Below, piece by piece: positions 27,636-35,829 of a stretch of DNA of 64,000 nt; the stretch's first letter is position 1; every line of letters begins with the position of its first letter. The stretch lies in the NCBI RefSeq assembly GCF_018613895.1, contig NZ_JAGGPH010000011.1, positions 124,001-188,000 of the forward strand. Reading direction: 5' to 3'. This DNA comes from Curtobacterium sp. ISL-83 (GTDB taxonomy: Bacteria > Actinomycetota > Actinomycetes > Actinomycetales > Microbacteriaceae). The position numbers were made by a program, and so were the translations under genes. A model generated the notes under the pieces. That model was not told the origin of the DNA. It saw nothing but the letters and a program-made list of their open reading frames with translations, and did no database searches.

Positions 27636-28748
27636 ATGAGCGCCGACGCCACGACCTACCGCCTGCCCGACGCCGGAGCGGTCATCAACGACCTGCCGAA
27701 GGTCTCGTTGCACGACCACCTCGACGGCGGACTGCGTCCGGCGACGATCATCGAACTCGCGGCGGCCGAGGGCATCGACCTTCCCACCACCGACCCGGAC
27801 GCACTCGGGCAGTGGTTCGCCGACCAGTCCAACTCCGGGTCGCTCGTCGAGTACCTCAAGACCTTCGACGTCACCACGGCCGTCATGCAGACCGAGGCCG
27901 GACTGCACCGGATCGCGAAGGAGTTCGTCGAGGACCTGGTCGCCGAAGGCGTCGTCTACGGCGAGGTCCGGTGGGCACCCGAGCAGCACCTCCGCGGTGG
28001 GCTGACGCTCGACCAGACCGTCGAAGCCGTGCAGGCCGGCATCGAGGAAGCCGTCGACGCCGCCGGCGGGTCCATCCGCGTCGGGCAGCTCGTCACCGCC
28101 ATGCGGCACGCCGACCGCTCGCTCGAGATCGCCGAGCTCGCCGTCCGGCACCGTGACCACGGGGTCGTCGGGTTCGACATCGCCGGGGCCGAAGCCGGGT
28201 TCCCCGCGTCGAACCACCGCGCGGCGTTCGACTTCCTGGCCGCCGAGCTCTTCCCGGTCACCGTCCACGCGGGCGAAGCGGACGGCCTCGCCTCGATCCG
28301 TTCGGCGCTGGTCGACGGCCGGGCGCTGCGACTCGGCCACGGCGTCCGGATCTTCGAGGACATCACGCTCTCGGACGCCGGGGACGGCTCGACCCTGGCC
28401 TCGCTCGGTGAGGTCGCGTCGTGGGTCCGCGACCGGGAGATCCCGCTCGAGGTCGCGCCGTCGTCCAACCTGCAGACCGGCGCGATCGCGGCGTGGGGCG
28501 ACGACCTCGCCGACCACCCGTTCGACGTGCTCTACCAGCTCGGCTTCCGCGTCACGGTCAACACCGACAACCGCCTGATGAGCGGCACCACCCTGTCGCG
28601 GGAGCTCGCGCTGCTCGCCGGCACGTTCGGTTACGACCTCGACGACCTCGCCGCGTTCCAGATCAACGCGGCGCTCGGCTCCTTCCTGCCGCTCGAGGAC
28701 CGCGAGGAGATCATCGCGACCATCACCTCCGGGTACCAGGAGGCCTGA
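27636..28748 (+). CDS. add: Adenosine deaminase
   Basis: 370 residues, a TIM-barrel amidohydrolase. LPKVSLHDHLDGGLRP supplies two zinc-ligand histidines, VTVHAGEADG a third His and the catalytic Glu region, LRLGHGVRI a His, and VTVNTDNRLMSGT the zinc-binding Asp pair. It converts adenosine and deoxyadenosine to inosine and deoxyinosine, the substrates of the downstream PNP. The HxDGG variant after the first histidines is common in actinobacteria. It is followed three bases later by the EIIA gene. Confidence 0.95.
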   Translation: MSADATTYRLPDAGAVINDLPKVSLHDHLDGGLRPATIIELAAAEGIDLPTTDPDALGQWFADQSNSGSLVEYLKTFDVTTAVMQTEAGLHRIAKEFVEDLVAEGVVYGEVRWAPEQHLRGGLTLDQTVEAVQAGIEEAVDAAGGSIRVGQLVTAMRHADRSLEIAELAVRHRDHGVVGFDIAGAEAGFPASNHRAAFDFLAAELFPVTVHAGEADGLASIRSALVDGRALRLGHGVRIFEDITLSDAGDGSTLASLGEVASWVRDREIPLEVAPSSNLQTGAIAAWGDDLADHPFDVLYQLGFRVTVNTDNRLMSGTTLSRELALLAGTFGYDLDDLAAFQINAALGSFLPLEDREEIIATITSGYQEA

Positions 28749-28751
28749 CGC

Positions 28752-29198
28752 ATGCCGCTGCCGCCGCTGCCGGACGACGCCGTCGTGCTCGGGGCCACCG
28801 CGTCCACGTGGCGCGAGGCGCTCCGGGTGGCGGGCGGCGCGCTCGTGTCCTCCGGTGCCGCAACGGACGCCTACACCGACGCCATGATCGACCTGGTGGA
28901 CGAGCACGGGCCGTACATCGTGATCTCCCCGGGGCTGGCGTTCGCGCACGCGCGCCCGGGGGCTGCCGTCCTGCGGGACGGCCTCGCGGTCGTGACCCTC
29001 GCGTCACCCGTGTCGTTCGGGCACCCGCACAACGACCCGGTCCGGGTCGTGCTCGGTCTGGCGGTCGCGGGGATCGGCTCGCACCTCGAGTCGATCGGCG
29101 CGATCGCGAACCTGTTCAACGACGCCACGGTCACCGGCCGCCTGGCGGACGCGACGACCGCGGACGAGATCCGTTCGATCATGGGAGTACCGGCATGA
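28752..29198 (+). CDS. PTS EIIA component, ascorbate (SgaA/UlaC) type, no cognate EIIC nearby
   Basis: 148 residues of the EIIA family 2 fold. ISPGLAFAHARPGAAV places the phosphorylated His at residue 66, as in ascorbate EIIA (F-A-H-A-R-P). LASPVSFGHPHNDPV is the second conserved block, and the C-terminal DEIRSIMG helix is present. It would receive phosphate from HPr and pass it to the EIIB encoded immediately downstream. The gene lies inside the nucleoside salvage operon, three bases after add, and no EIIC is seen in the window. It may use a distant EIIC or act as a phosphorylation-state sensor. Confidence 0.88.
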   Translation: MPLPPLPDDAVVLGATASTWREALRVAGGALVSSGAATDAYTDAMIDLVDEHGPYIVISPGLAFAHARPGAAVLRDGLAVVTLASPVSFGHPHNDPVRVVLGLAVAGIGSHLESIGAIANLFNDATVTGRLADATTADEIRSIMGVPA

Positions 29199-29473
29199 AG
29201 ATCGTCACCATCTGCGGAGCGGGGATCGGGTCGAGCGGGATCCTCAAGGTCAACGCGGAGAAGGCCCTCTCGTCGCTGGGGCTGGTGGCCGAGGTCATCG
29301 CAGCGGACGTCGCCTCCGTCCGCGACGTCTCGGCCGACGCCAACGTGATCCTCACGAGCCAGGAGTTCGTCGAGGCGATCGGCGACACCTACGCCGAGGT
29401 CATCGTCATCCGGAACCACTTCGACCAGGGCGAGATCACGGCCGCCGTCGACCGGGCGCTCGGCGAGCACTGA
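29195..29473 (+). CDS. PTS EIIB component, ascorbate/galactitol type
   Basis: 92 residues. The start MKIVTICGAGIGSSGILKVN carries the phosphorylated Cys 7 in the P-loop C-G-A-G-I-G-S-S. The small alpha/beta domain fits the ascorbate (SgaB/UlaB) EIIB group. It overlaps the EIIA stop by four bases (ATGA). With that gene it forms a complete soluble EIIA-EIIB relay but lacks a membrane EIIC partner here. Confidence 0.88.
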   Translation: MKIVTICGAGIGSSGILKVNAEKALSSLGLVAEVIAADVASVRDVSADANVILTSQEFVEAIGDTYAEVIVIRNHFDQGEITAAVDRALGEH

Positions 29474-29490
29474 CGCGGGAGTCGGCCCTC

Positions 29491-29496
29491 TAGCAT
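29491..29496 (+). promoter_or_regulatory. -10 element of an internal leaderless promoter before PNP
   Basis: TAGCAT is followed by six bases and ATG 29503, giving the PNP-phosphomutase pair its own transcript. Confidence 0.58.
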
Positions 29497-29502
29497 GGGT
29501 GC

Positions 29503-30330
29503 ATGAGCACGGAGAACCCGCTGAACGACCCCGCCGCCGACCCGTTCGAGATCGCTCGTGAGGCCGCCGCCGTCATCGCGTCGACCTCCGGGATCGAACG
29601 CCACGACATCGCCCTGACGCTCGGGTCCGGATGGGGCAAGGCCGCAGACCTCATCGGTGAGACCGTGTCCGAGATCCCCGCGTCCGACGTCCCCGGCTTC
29701 AGCGCCTCGGCCGTCCCCGGGCACTCCGGCACCGTCCGGTCGATCCGTCTCGCCGACGGCCGGCACGCCCTCGTGATCGGTGCGCGGACGCACTACTACG
29801 AGAACCACGGCGTGCGCCGTGTCGTGCACAGTGTCCGCACCGCGGCGGCGACCGGAGCCTCGATCATGGTGCTCACGAACGGTGCCGGCGGCATAAAGGA
29901 GACCTGGACGCCCGGCACGCCCGTGCTGATCAGCGACCACATCAACCTGACCGCGGACAGCCCGCTCGAGGGCGCGACGTTCGTCGACTTGACCGACCTG
30001 TACTCGGCACGGCTGCGGGCGGTCGCACGGACCGTCGACCCGACGCTCGACGAGGGCGTCTACACGCAGTTCCGCGGCCCGCACTACGAGACCCCGGCCG
30101 AGGTCCAGATGGCCAAGGCGATCGGCGGCCACATCGTCGGCATGTCCACCGCGCTCGAGGCCATCGCGGCCCGGCAGGCCGGCATGGAGATCCTCGGGTT
30201 CTCCCTCATCACGAACCTCGCCGCCGGCATCCAGAAGACGCCGCTCTCGCACACCGAGGTGCTCGAGGCCGGCAAGTCCGCCGAACCCGTCATCGCGGAC
30301 CTGCTGGCCCGCGTCGTCGCAGCGCTGTGA
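29503..30330 (+). CDS. Purine-nucleoside phosphorylase
   Basis: 275 residues of the trimeric PNP family (PNP_UDP_1). LTLGSGWGKAADLIG is the phosphate loop, IGARTHYYENHG the sugar/phosphate site, VLTNGAGGIKETW the base-binding segment, and GMSTALEAIAARQAGMEILG the family signature. It splits inosine and guanosine (and deoxy forms) into base and (deoxy)ribose 1-phosphate. Its stop overlaps the GTG of the phosphomutase, which would use the sugar phosphate produced. Confidence 0.94.
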   Translation: MSTENPLNDPAADPFEIAREAAAVIASTSGIERHDIALTLGSGWGKAADLIGETVSEIPASDVPGFSASAVPGHSGTVRSIRLADGRHALVIGARTHYYENHGVRRVVHSVRTAAATGASIMVLTNGAGGIKETWTPGTPVLISDHINLTADSPLEGATFVDLTDLYSARLRAVARTVDPTLDEGVYTQFRGPHYETPAEVQMAKAIGGHIVGMSTALEAIAARQAGMEILGFSLITNLAAGIQKTPLSHTEVLEAGKSAEPVIADLLARVVAAL

Positions 30331-32000
30331 CCCCGGTGAAGATCGATCTGGAGGCCGTGCTCGCGACCGCGCGCGCGTGGCTGTCACAGGACCCCGACGC
30401 CCAGACGCACGACGAGCTGGCCGTCGCCATCGACGCGGCCGCCGACGGCTCGGGTGCTGCCGCCCGCGAGCTGGTAGAGCGGTTCGACGGCCGTCTCGCG
30501 TTCGGCACCGCGGGCCTCCGCGCGGAGCTCGGCTGGGGACCCCTCCGGATGAACCGCGTCGTGGTGACCCAGGCGGCTGCTGGTCTCGCCCGGTTCCTCA
30601 TCGACACCGGGCGCCAGCGCAGCGTCGTCATCGGCTACGACGGCCGCGTCAACTCGGACGTCTTCGCACGCGACTCGGCGGAGGTGATGCGCGGCCTCGG
30701 GCTCGACGTCACGCTGCTGCCGTCCGCGCTGCCGACCCCCGTGCTGGCGTTCGCGGTCCGGCACCTCGACGTCGGTGCGGGCGTGATGGTCACGGCGAGC
30801 CACAACCCGCCGCGGGACAACGGCTACAAGGTGTACCTCGGCGGTGACGACGAGGGGTCGCAGATCGTGCCATCGGTCGACGCGACCATCGCTGCGGCGA
30901 TCGACGTGGTCGCCGCAGGATCGATCGCAGACCTGCCACGCGCCTCCGACTACACGGTCGCGACCGCCGCGCTCGTCGATGCCTACGTCGCCGCGACCGC
31001 CGCAACGGTCCCGGCCGCTGCGCTTCCGGTCGATCAGCAGCCCAGCGTGGTCTACACGGCGATGCACGGCGTCGGTTGGGCGACCGCACGCGCGGTCTTC
31101 GCCGCTGCGGGCTTCGCGATCCCGACGACGGTCCCGGAGCAGATCGAGCCGGACGGCGCGTTCCCGACGGTGTCGTTCCCGAACCCCGAGGAACCGGGCG
31201 CGATGGACCTGGCGATCGCCCGCGGGGTCGAGGTCGGTGCGGACCTCGTCATCGCGAACGACCCCGACGCCGATCGATTGGCCCTGGCGATCCCCGACGG
31301 CTCGGGATCGTACCGACGGCTGTCCGGCAACGAGGTCGGGTGGCTGCTCGGGTGGCGAGCCGCGTCCCGGGCGTCGGCGGCCGGCGTCACCGGCACGCTC
31401 GCGGCGTCGATCGTGTCGTCTCCCGCGCTGTCGCGGGTCGCGGCCCGCCACGGCCTGGAGTACCGGGACACCCTGACCGGCTTCAAGTGGGTCTCGCGGG
31501 TCCCGGACCTGCTCTTCGGGTACGAGGAAGCCCTCGGCTACCTCGTCGACCCGCAGGTGGTGCGGGACAAGGACGGCATCTCCGCGGCGCTCGAGCTGCT
31601 GTCGCTGGCGTCGTCGCTCGCGGCCGAGGGATCGTCCATCGCCGGACAGCTCGGGGCCTTCGCTGCCGAGTTCGGCGCCTTCGCCTCCGGCCAGGTGGCG
31701 ACCCGCGTGGACGACCTGTCGCGCATCGGGACGATCATGGCGGCACTGCGGTCGTCTCCGCCCGAGTCGCTCGGGGGTCTCGCGGTCGAGTCCGTGACGG
31801 ACTACACCGACGGGGTGGAGGGCTTCCCGCCGTCCGACATCCTGCGCTACGACCTGTCCGGCGAGGCGCGGGTCATCGTGCGCCCGAGCGGCACCGAGCC
31901 CAAGGTGAAGGTCTACATCGACACCGTCGCCAAGTCACCCGCCGAGGCCCAGCGCCTCGTCGACGCCCTCGCCGCCGACATCCGCCCCCGCGTCTCGTAG
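30327..32000 (+). CDS. Phospho-sugar mutase (phosphoglucomutase/phosphopentomutase family)
   Basis: 557 residues of the alpha-D-phosphohexomutase superfamily. LAFGTAGLRAELGWGPLRMN is the N-terminal signature. VTASHNPPRDNGYKVY contains the phosphorylated catalytic Ser 158. NDPDADRLALAI binds Mg, GYEEALGYLVD is the sugar-binding loop, and VRPSGTEPKVKVY binds the phosphate. Homologues act on hexose or pentose 1-phosphates. Following PNP with a four-base overlap, it most likely isomerises ribose and deoxyribose 1-phosphate to 5-phosphates (inference from context). The first half of repeat 32015-32067 starts 14 bases after the stop. Confidence 0.92.
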   Translation: MTPVKIDLEAVLATARAWLSQDPDAQTHDELAVAIDAAADGSGAAARELVERFDGRLAFGTAGLRAELGWGPLRMNRVVVTQAAAGLARFLIDTGRQRSVVIGYDGRVNSDVFARDSAEVMRGLGLDVTLLPSALPTPVLAFAVRHLDVGAGVMVTASHNPPRDNGYKVYLGGDDEGSQIVPSVDATIAAAIDVVAAGSIADLPRASDYTVATAALVDAYVAATAATVPAAALPVDQQPSVVYTAMHGVGWATARAVFAAAGFAIPTTVPEQIEPDGAFPTVSFPNPEEPGAMDLAIARGVEVGADLVIANDPDADRLALAIPDGSGSYRRLSGNEVGWLLGWRAASRASAAGVTGTLAASIVSSPALSRVAARHGLEYRDTLTGFKWVSRVPDLLFGYEEALGYLVDPQVVRDKDGISAALELLSLASSLAAEGSSIAGQLGAFAAEFGAFASGQVATRVDDLSRIGTIMAALRSSPPESLGGLAVESVTDYTDGVEGFPPSDILRYDLSGEARVIVRPSGTEPKVKVYIDTVAKSPAEAQRLVDALAADIRPRVS

Positions 32001-32014
32001 GCGTCCCGCGCGCG

Positions 32015-32067
32015 CCGGAACCAGGTTCCGGACACAGCACCGCGTCGTTACGTGGTGCTGTGTCCGG
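32015..32067. repeat. Left inverted repeat: palindrome plus hairpin before the endonuclease-like gene
   Basis: A 17-bp palindrome CCGGAACCAGGTTCCGG (32015-32031) overlaps a hairpin with 14-bp arms CCGGACACAGCACC (32028-32041) and GGTGCTGTGTCCGG (32054-32067) and a 12-base loop. Apart from the loop, the whole module is the reverse complement of 33122-33173. It may also terminate the nucleoside operon. Confidence 0.85.
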
Positions 32068-32173
32068 ACCACGGTGTCGCGCGCAGTCCACAAGTCAGGG
32101 CTCGGCGGGGGAGTTGTCCACAGCTGGTCGTGATGGTGAATTCGTGCGACTGGAGGTGCGCGATCCTCCACGG

Positions 32174-33112
32174 ATGGAACAGCTTCCGTTGATGCCCTCG
32201 CCGATCGACCCTTCCGCCGCCCGGAGCCTCCGACGCGAGCGCCAGCAAGGCGCTCACGTCCGCGTGGGGCCCGGGATCTCGACCCCGGCATCCGCGTTTC
32301 GTGACGCATCGGAGCCGGTCCGCCACCGCGCCCGGATCGAAGCGGTCCTCGCGGCGTCGCACGACGGCCTCGTCGTTTCCCACGCATCCGCAGTCGTCCT
32401 CCACGGCCTGCCCTGGTTCGGCTCGCTACCCGACCGGGTCCTCCTGACGGACACCAGCCGAGACCGAGCACAGCGGTTGCGCTTCAGCGACAAGGTGCCG
32501 GCCCGAGGTCGATCCGTCGGCACCAGCGTCGTCGACGGGATGGTCGTCACAGATCTCTGCACCACGGCGGTCGATGTGGCTCTCCGTCATGATCAGGGCC
32601 ACGCCATCGTCGTGCTGGACGCAGTGTTGCGGAGGGGCATCGACAAGGCCGCACTGGTGGCCGAGCTGGAGTCACGATCGACCCGCCGTGGGCGGGCGCG
32701 CGCACGGGCGCTGATCGAGCTCGCCGACGCCGAGATCGAGTCGCCCGGTGAGAGCATCGCGCATCTCGTGATGCGAGACCTCGGACTTCCCGAGCCGGAA
32801 CTGCAGCACGAGTTCCACGGACCCGGCGGCTTCCTTGCGCGCGTCGACTTCTGGTTCCCCGACCACGGCGTCGTGGTCGAGTTCGACGGCGTGACGAAGT
32901 ACCGCGACCGAGCCGTTCGGGGAGACCTGACCGCGGAGGACGTCGTGGTCGCCGAGAAGTTCCGCGAGGACCAACTCCGGCGGCTGGTGGAAGTCAACAG
33001 CGTGGCACGGTTGACGTGGCGGGACGTCATGCCAGGCGGGGAAGCCCCACCAGTGCTCCGTCGGGCTGGTCTCCCCGTGCCGCGCGCCATTCATCGCACG
33101 CCGGCCTGGTGA
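32174..33112 (+). CDS. AbiEi-like / DUF559-type endonuclease-fold protein
   Basis: 312 residues. The central part VVSHASAVVLHGLPWFG and VVDGMVVTDLCTTAVDVA resembles the actinobacterial family often annotated as type IV toxin-antitoxin AbiEi-like. The C-terminal ~100 residues form a Vsr/DUF559-like PD-(D/E)xK domain: SPGESIAHLVMRDLGLPEPE, ARVDFWFPDHGVVVEFDG and then a Lys in VAEKFREDQLRRL. Acidic residues in DFWFPD and EFDG plus that Lys would form the active site. Defence or DNA processing is inferred only. ATG 32174 lacks a clear ribosome site; GTGs 20-40 bases upstream are alternatives. The gene is framed by inverted repeats and has no toxin partner. Confidence 0.75.
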   Translation: MEQLPLMPSPIDPSAARSLRRERQQGAHVRVGPGISTPASAFRDASEPVRHRARIEAVLAASHDGLVVSHASAVVLHGLPWFGSLPDRVLLTDTSRDRAQRLRFSDKVPARGRSVGTSVVDGMVVTDLCTTAVDVALRHDQGHAIVVLDAVLRRGIDKAALVAELESRSTRRGRARARALIELADAEIESPGESIAHLVMRDLGLPEPELQHEFHGPGGFLARVDFWFPDHGVVVEFDGVTKYRDRAVRGDLTAEDVVVAEKFREDQLRRLVEVNSVARLTWRDVMPGGEAPPVLRRAGLPVPRAIHRTPAW

Positions 33113-33121
33113 ACCACGAAT

Positions 33122-33173
33122 CGGACACAGCACCGCTGCGAATCGGGGTGCTGTGTCCGGAACCTGGTTCCGG
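33122..33173. repeat. Right inverted repeat: hairpin plus palindrome after the endonuclease-like gene
   Basis: Arms CGGACACAGCACC (33122-33134) and GGTGCTGTGTCCG (33147-33159) surround a 12-base loop and overlap the palindrome CCGGAACCTGGTTCCGG (33157-33173). The order is the mirror image of the left copy. It lies between the convergent ends of this gene and accA, so it can serve as a bidirectional terminator. Confidence 0.85.
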
Positions 33174-33183
33174 CGGCGCCGCC

Positions 33184-34962
33184 CTACGCGAGCTCGAGCA
33201 GCACGTGGCCGGACGAGATCGTCTGGCCGACGGGGGCGTTCAGCCCCGTGACGACGCCGTCCTTGTGCGCCTGCACGGGCTGTTCCATCTTCATGGCCTC
33301 GAGCACGACGAGCAGGTCGCCCTTCACCACGTGGTCACCCTCGGCGACCGCGAGCTTCACCACGGTGGCCTGCATCGGCGACGCCACCGTCGAGCCCGAC
33401 GCCACGCGCCCGCCCTTCACGGCGGACGACCGGCGCTTCGGGGGAGCCGAGGGACCAGCGGGACGACGGCCGGCAGCACCAGCGCCACCACCGACGATCG
33501 ACGGCATGGTCACCTCGATGCGCTTGCCCTGCACCTCGACCACGACGCGCTCACGCTCGGCGGGCGCCGGGAGTTCCTCGGTCGCGCCGGACCACGCGGG
33601 GATCTCGTTGACGAAGTCCGTCTCGATCCACTGCGTGTAGATGCTGAACGGCGTCTCGTCGTCGGTGGCGAACGCGGGGTCGGACACGACGGCGCGGTGG
33701 AACGGCAGGACGGTGGGCAGACCGGTGACCTCGAACTCGGCCAGCGCACGACGGGACCGTTCGAGGGCCTCCGCCCGGGTGGCGCCGGTGACGATGAGCT
33801 TCGCGAGCATGGAGTCGAACGAGCCGGACACCACGTCGCCCGACACGACGCCGGAGTCGACGCGGACACCGGGGCCGGACGGCGCGTTGAAGGCGTGCAC
33901 GGGGCCCGGCGCGGGGAAGAAGTTGCGACCCGGGTCCTCGCCGTTGATGCGGAACTCGAACGAGTGCCCCTTCGGTGCCGGGTCGTCGTAGTCGAGCACG
34001 CCACCCTCGGCGATGCGGAACTGCTCGCGGACGAGGTCGATGCCCGTGACCTCTTCCGAGACGCAGCGCTCGACCTGCAGGCGGGTGTTCACCTCGAGGA
34101 AGGAGACGGTGCCGTCGGCGCCGATCAGGAACTCGCAGGTGCCGGCGCCGACGTAGCCGACCTCGCGCAGGATCGCCTTCGATGCCGAGTACAGCGCGTC
34201 GTGCTGCTCCGGGGTGATGTACGGGGCCGGCGCTTCCTCGACGAGCTTCTGGTGGCGACGCTGCAACGAGCAGTCGCGGGTCGACACGACGACGACGTTG
34301 CCGTGCTCGTCGGCCAGGCACTGCGTCTCGACGTGCCGCGGCTTGTCGAGGTACTTCTCGACGAAGCACTCGCCCCGGCCGAAGGCGGCGATGGCCTCGC
34401 GCGTGGCGGACTCGAAGAGCTCCGGGATCGACTCGCGGGTGCGGGCGACCTTCAGGCCACGGCCGCCACCACCGAAGGCCGCCTTGATCGCGACGGGCAG
34501 TCCGACCTCGTCCGCGAAGTCCACGACCTCGGAGACGTCCTGCACGGGCTCGATGGTCCCGGGGGCGAGCGGTGCGCCGACCTTCTCGGCGACGTGCCGC
34601 GCGGAGACCTTGTCGCCCAGGCGCTCGATCGAGTCCGGCGACGGGCCGATCCAGATCAGGCCGGCGTCGATGACGGCGCGCGCGAAGTCGGCGTTCTCGG
34701 CGAGGAACCCGTACCCGGGGTGCACGGCGTCGGCGCCGGACCGTCGTGCGACGGAGATGATCTTGTCGATCACCAGGTACGTCTCGGCGCTCGTGGTGCC
34801 GTTCAGCGCGTAGGCCTCGTCGGCGAGGCGTGCGTGGAGGGCGTCACGGTCCTGGTCGGCGTACACGGCGACCGATGCCTTGCCTGCGTCGCGGGCCGCG
34901 CGGATGATGCGGACGGCGATCTCGCCGCGGTTCGCGATGAGGACCTTGCTGATACGGGGCAT
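33184..34962 (-). CDS. accA3: Acetyl/propionyl-CoA carboxylase alpha subunit (biotin carboxylase plus BCCP)
   Basis: 592 residues. The N-terminal [20 protein letters not shown] starts the biotin-carboxylase domain, followed by the ATP-grasp loop [13 protein letters not shown] and [11 protein letters not shown]. The C-terminal carrier domain has [12 protein letters not shown] with biotinylated Lys 558. It carboxylates biotin with ATP and bicarbonate for malonyl-CoA formation, together with AccD5 and AccE (41163-43066) and after biotinylation by BirA (43141). After VNTRLQVE the chain reads RCVSEE where most homologues have HPVTEE; residue 299 is Arg instead of His. A TACGCT hexamer eight bases before ATG 34962 suggests a very short or absent leader. 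Confidence 0.95.
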   Translation of the reverse strand: MPRISKVLIANRGEIAVRIIRAARDAGKASVAVYADQDRDALHARLADEAYALNGTTSAETYLVIDKIISVARRSGADAVHPGYGFLAENADFARAVIDAGLIWIGPSPDSIERLGDKVSARHVAEKVGAPLAPGTIEPVQDVSEVVDFADEVGLPVAIKAAFGGGGRGLKVARTRESIPELFESATREAIAAFGRGECFVEKYLDKPRHVETQCLADEHGNVVVVSTRDCSLQRRHQKLVEEAPAPYITPEQHDALYSASKAILREVGYVGAGTCEFLIGADGTVSFLEVNTRLQVERCVSEEVTGIDLVREQFRIAEGGVLDYDDPAPKGHSFEFRINGEDPGRNFFPAPGPVHAFNAPSGPGVRVDSGVVSGDVVSGSFDSMLAKLIVTGATRAEALERSRRALAEFEVTGLPTVLPFHRAVVSDPAFATDDETPFSIYTQWIETDFVNEIPAWSGATEELPAPAERERVVVEVQGKRIEVTMPSIVGGGAGAAGRRPAGPSAPPKRRSSAVKGGRVASGSTVASPMQATVVKLAVAEGDHVVKGDLLVVLEAMKMEQPVQAHKDGVVTGLNAPVGQTISSGHVLLELA

Positions 34963-35041
34963 GGTAAGCCAGCGTATTCGTGCCCAGGCGGCCTGAATTG
35001 ACTGGCACCCACAAAGAACCAGGGTGATCGAGTGTGGATGT

Positions 35042-35815
35042 CTACAGTGCCCAGAGGTCGTGCCAGGCCACGCCGAACCCCCGCAGCAGCATGGACCGCA
35101 ACACGGGCAGCGAGAGTCCGACCACCGCGGAGGGGGCTCCGTCGATCCGGGTGATGTAGGCCGCGGCGCGTCCGTCGATCGTGAAGGCACCCGCGACCTC
35201 GAGGGGCTCGCCGGTTGCCACGTACGCGTCGATCTCCGCCGCGGACACGTCGTCGGCGAACGTGAGGACGGCGCTGTCGACGGCCACGACGCGGTCGCCG
35301 TCGGCGACCATCGCGGACCCGCCCGGCGCGACCTCCGTGATCAGGCCGTCCCCGGCCGTCGACGGCGGGAGGGGGCGGACGGGAGGCACGGTGCGGGCCG
35401 GTACCGCTCCTCCCGGCCCCATGGTGGTCGCGTCGTGACGGCGGTCGAGGACGCAGTGCCCGCTCCACAGGGTGCCGCCACCGGCGGCGAGCATCTGCCG
35501 CCAGCGCTCACGGGCGACCTCCGGGTCGTGCGGCTTGCCGTAGAGGCGTCCGTCGACCTCGAACGCGGAGTCACCGCCGAACACGAAACCGTCCACCGGG
35601 AGGCCGTCGACGGGGCCGTCCGCCACGGCGGAGGCCTTCGCGACCGCGAGGAGGGACACCAGCTCCGGCCCGGTGAGCTCACGGCCGAGCGTCTGCCGGG
35701 CGGCGTCGGCGGCTGCGTCCTCGTCGACGCCGGGGGCGACGAGGACCGGCTCGATCCCGGTCTGCGCGAGGAGCGCACGGCGGGCGGGGGAGGTACTCGC
35801 GAGGTACAGACGCAT
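35042..35815 (-). CDS. maf: Maf-family nucleotide pyrophosphatase with an in-frame repeat insertion
   Basis: 257 residues against about 200-215 for typical Maf. Maf proteins hydrolyse non-canonical nucleoside triphosphates and affect septum formation. [35 protein letters not shown] and [19 protein letters not shown] are conserved. Between SGHCVLD and the strand [13 protein letters not shown] there is an extra stretch of roughly 35 residues. Part of it, [12 protein letters not shown], is encoded by a copy of the dispersed palindrome (35379-35415). The insertion keeps frame and falls in a loop between conserved motifs, so the enzyme may still work. Its ATG is 14 bp from the divergent methyltransferase ATG. 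Confidence 0.9.
   Translation of the reverse strand: MRLYLASTSPARRALLAQTGIEPVLVAPGVDEDAAADAARQTLGRELTGPELVSLLAVAKASAVADGPVDGLPVDGFVFGGDSAFEVDGRLYGKPHDPEVARERWRQMLAAGGGTLWSGHCVLDRRHDATTMGPGGAVPARTVPPVRPLPPSTAGDGLITEVAPGGSAMVADGDRVVAVDSAVLTFADDVSAAEIDAYVATGEPLEVAGAFTIDGRAAAYITRIDGAPSAVVGLSLPVLRSMLLRGFGVAWHDLWAL
35379..35415. repeat. Diverged copy 3 of the palindromic element, inside maf
   Basis: ACGGGAGGCACGGTGC on the left and GTACCGCTCCTCCCG on the right keep the outer arms of copies 1 and 2, with several changes near the centre. It encodes about twelve residues of Maf. The same element read in the matching frame at copy 2 would give a near-identical peptide (GGAVPAGTAPPV). Confidence 0.78.
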
Positions 35816-35829
35816 GGGAACATCGAACC

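Noticed and set aside
32114-32122. TTGTCCACA, an actinobacterial DnaA-box match
   Set aside because: Only one copy is present, with no cluster, dnaA, dnaN or AT-rich unwinding element, so it is not an origin.
33122-33173. The right repeat as a simple terminator only
   Set aside because: It can terminate transcripts, but the mirrored copy at 32015-32067 with the same palindrome is not explained by that role alone, so it was kept as a repeat.
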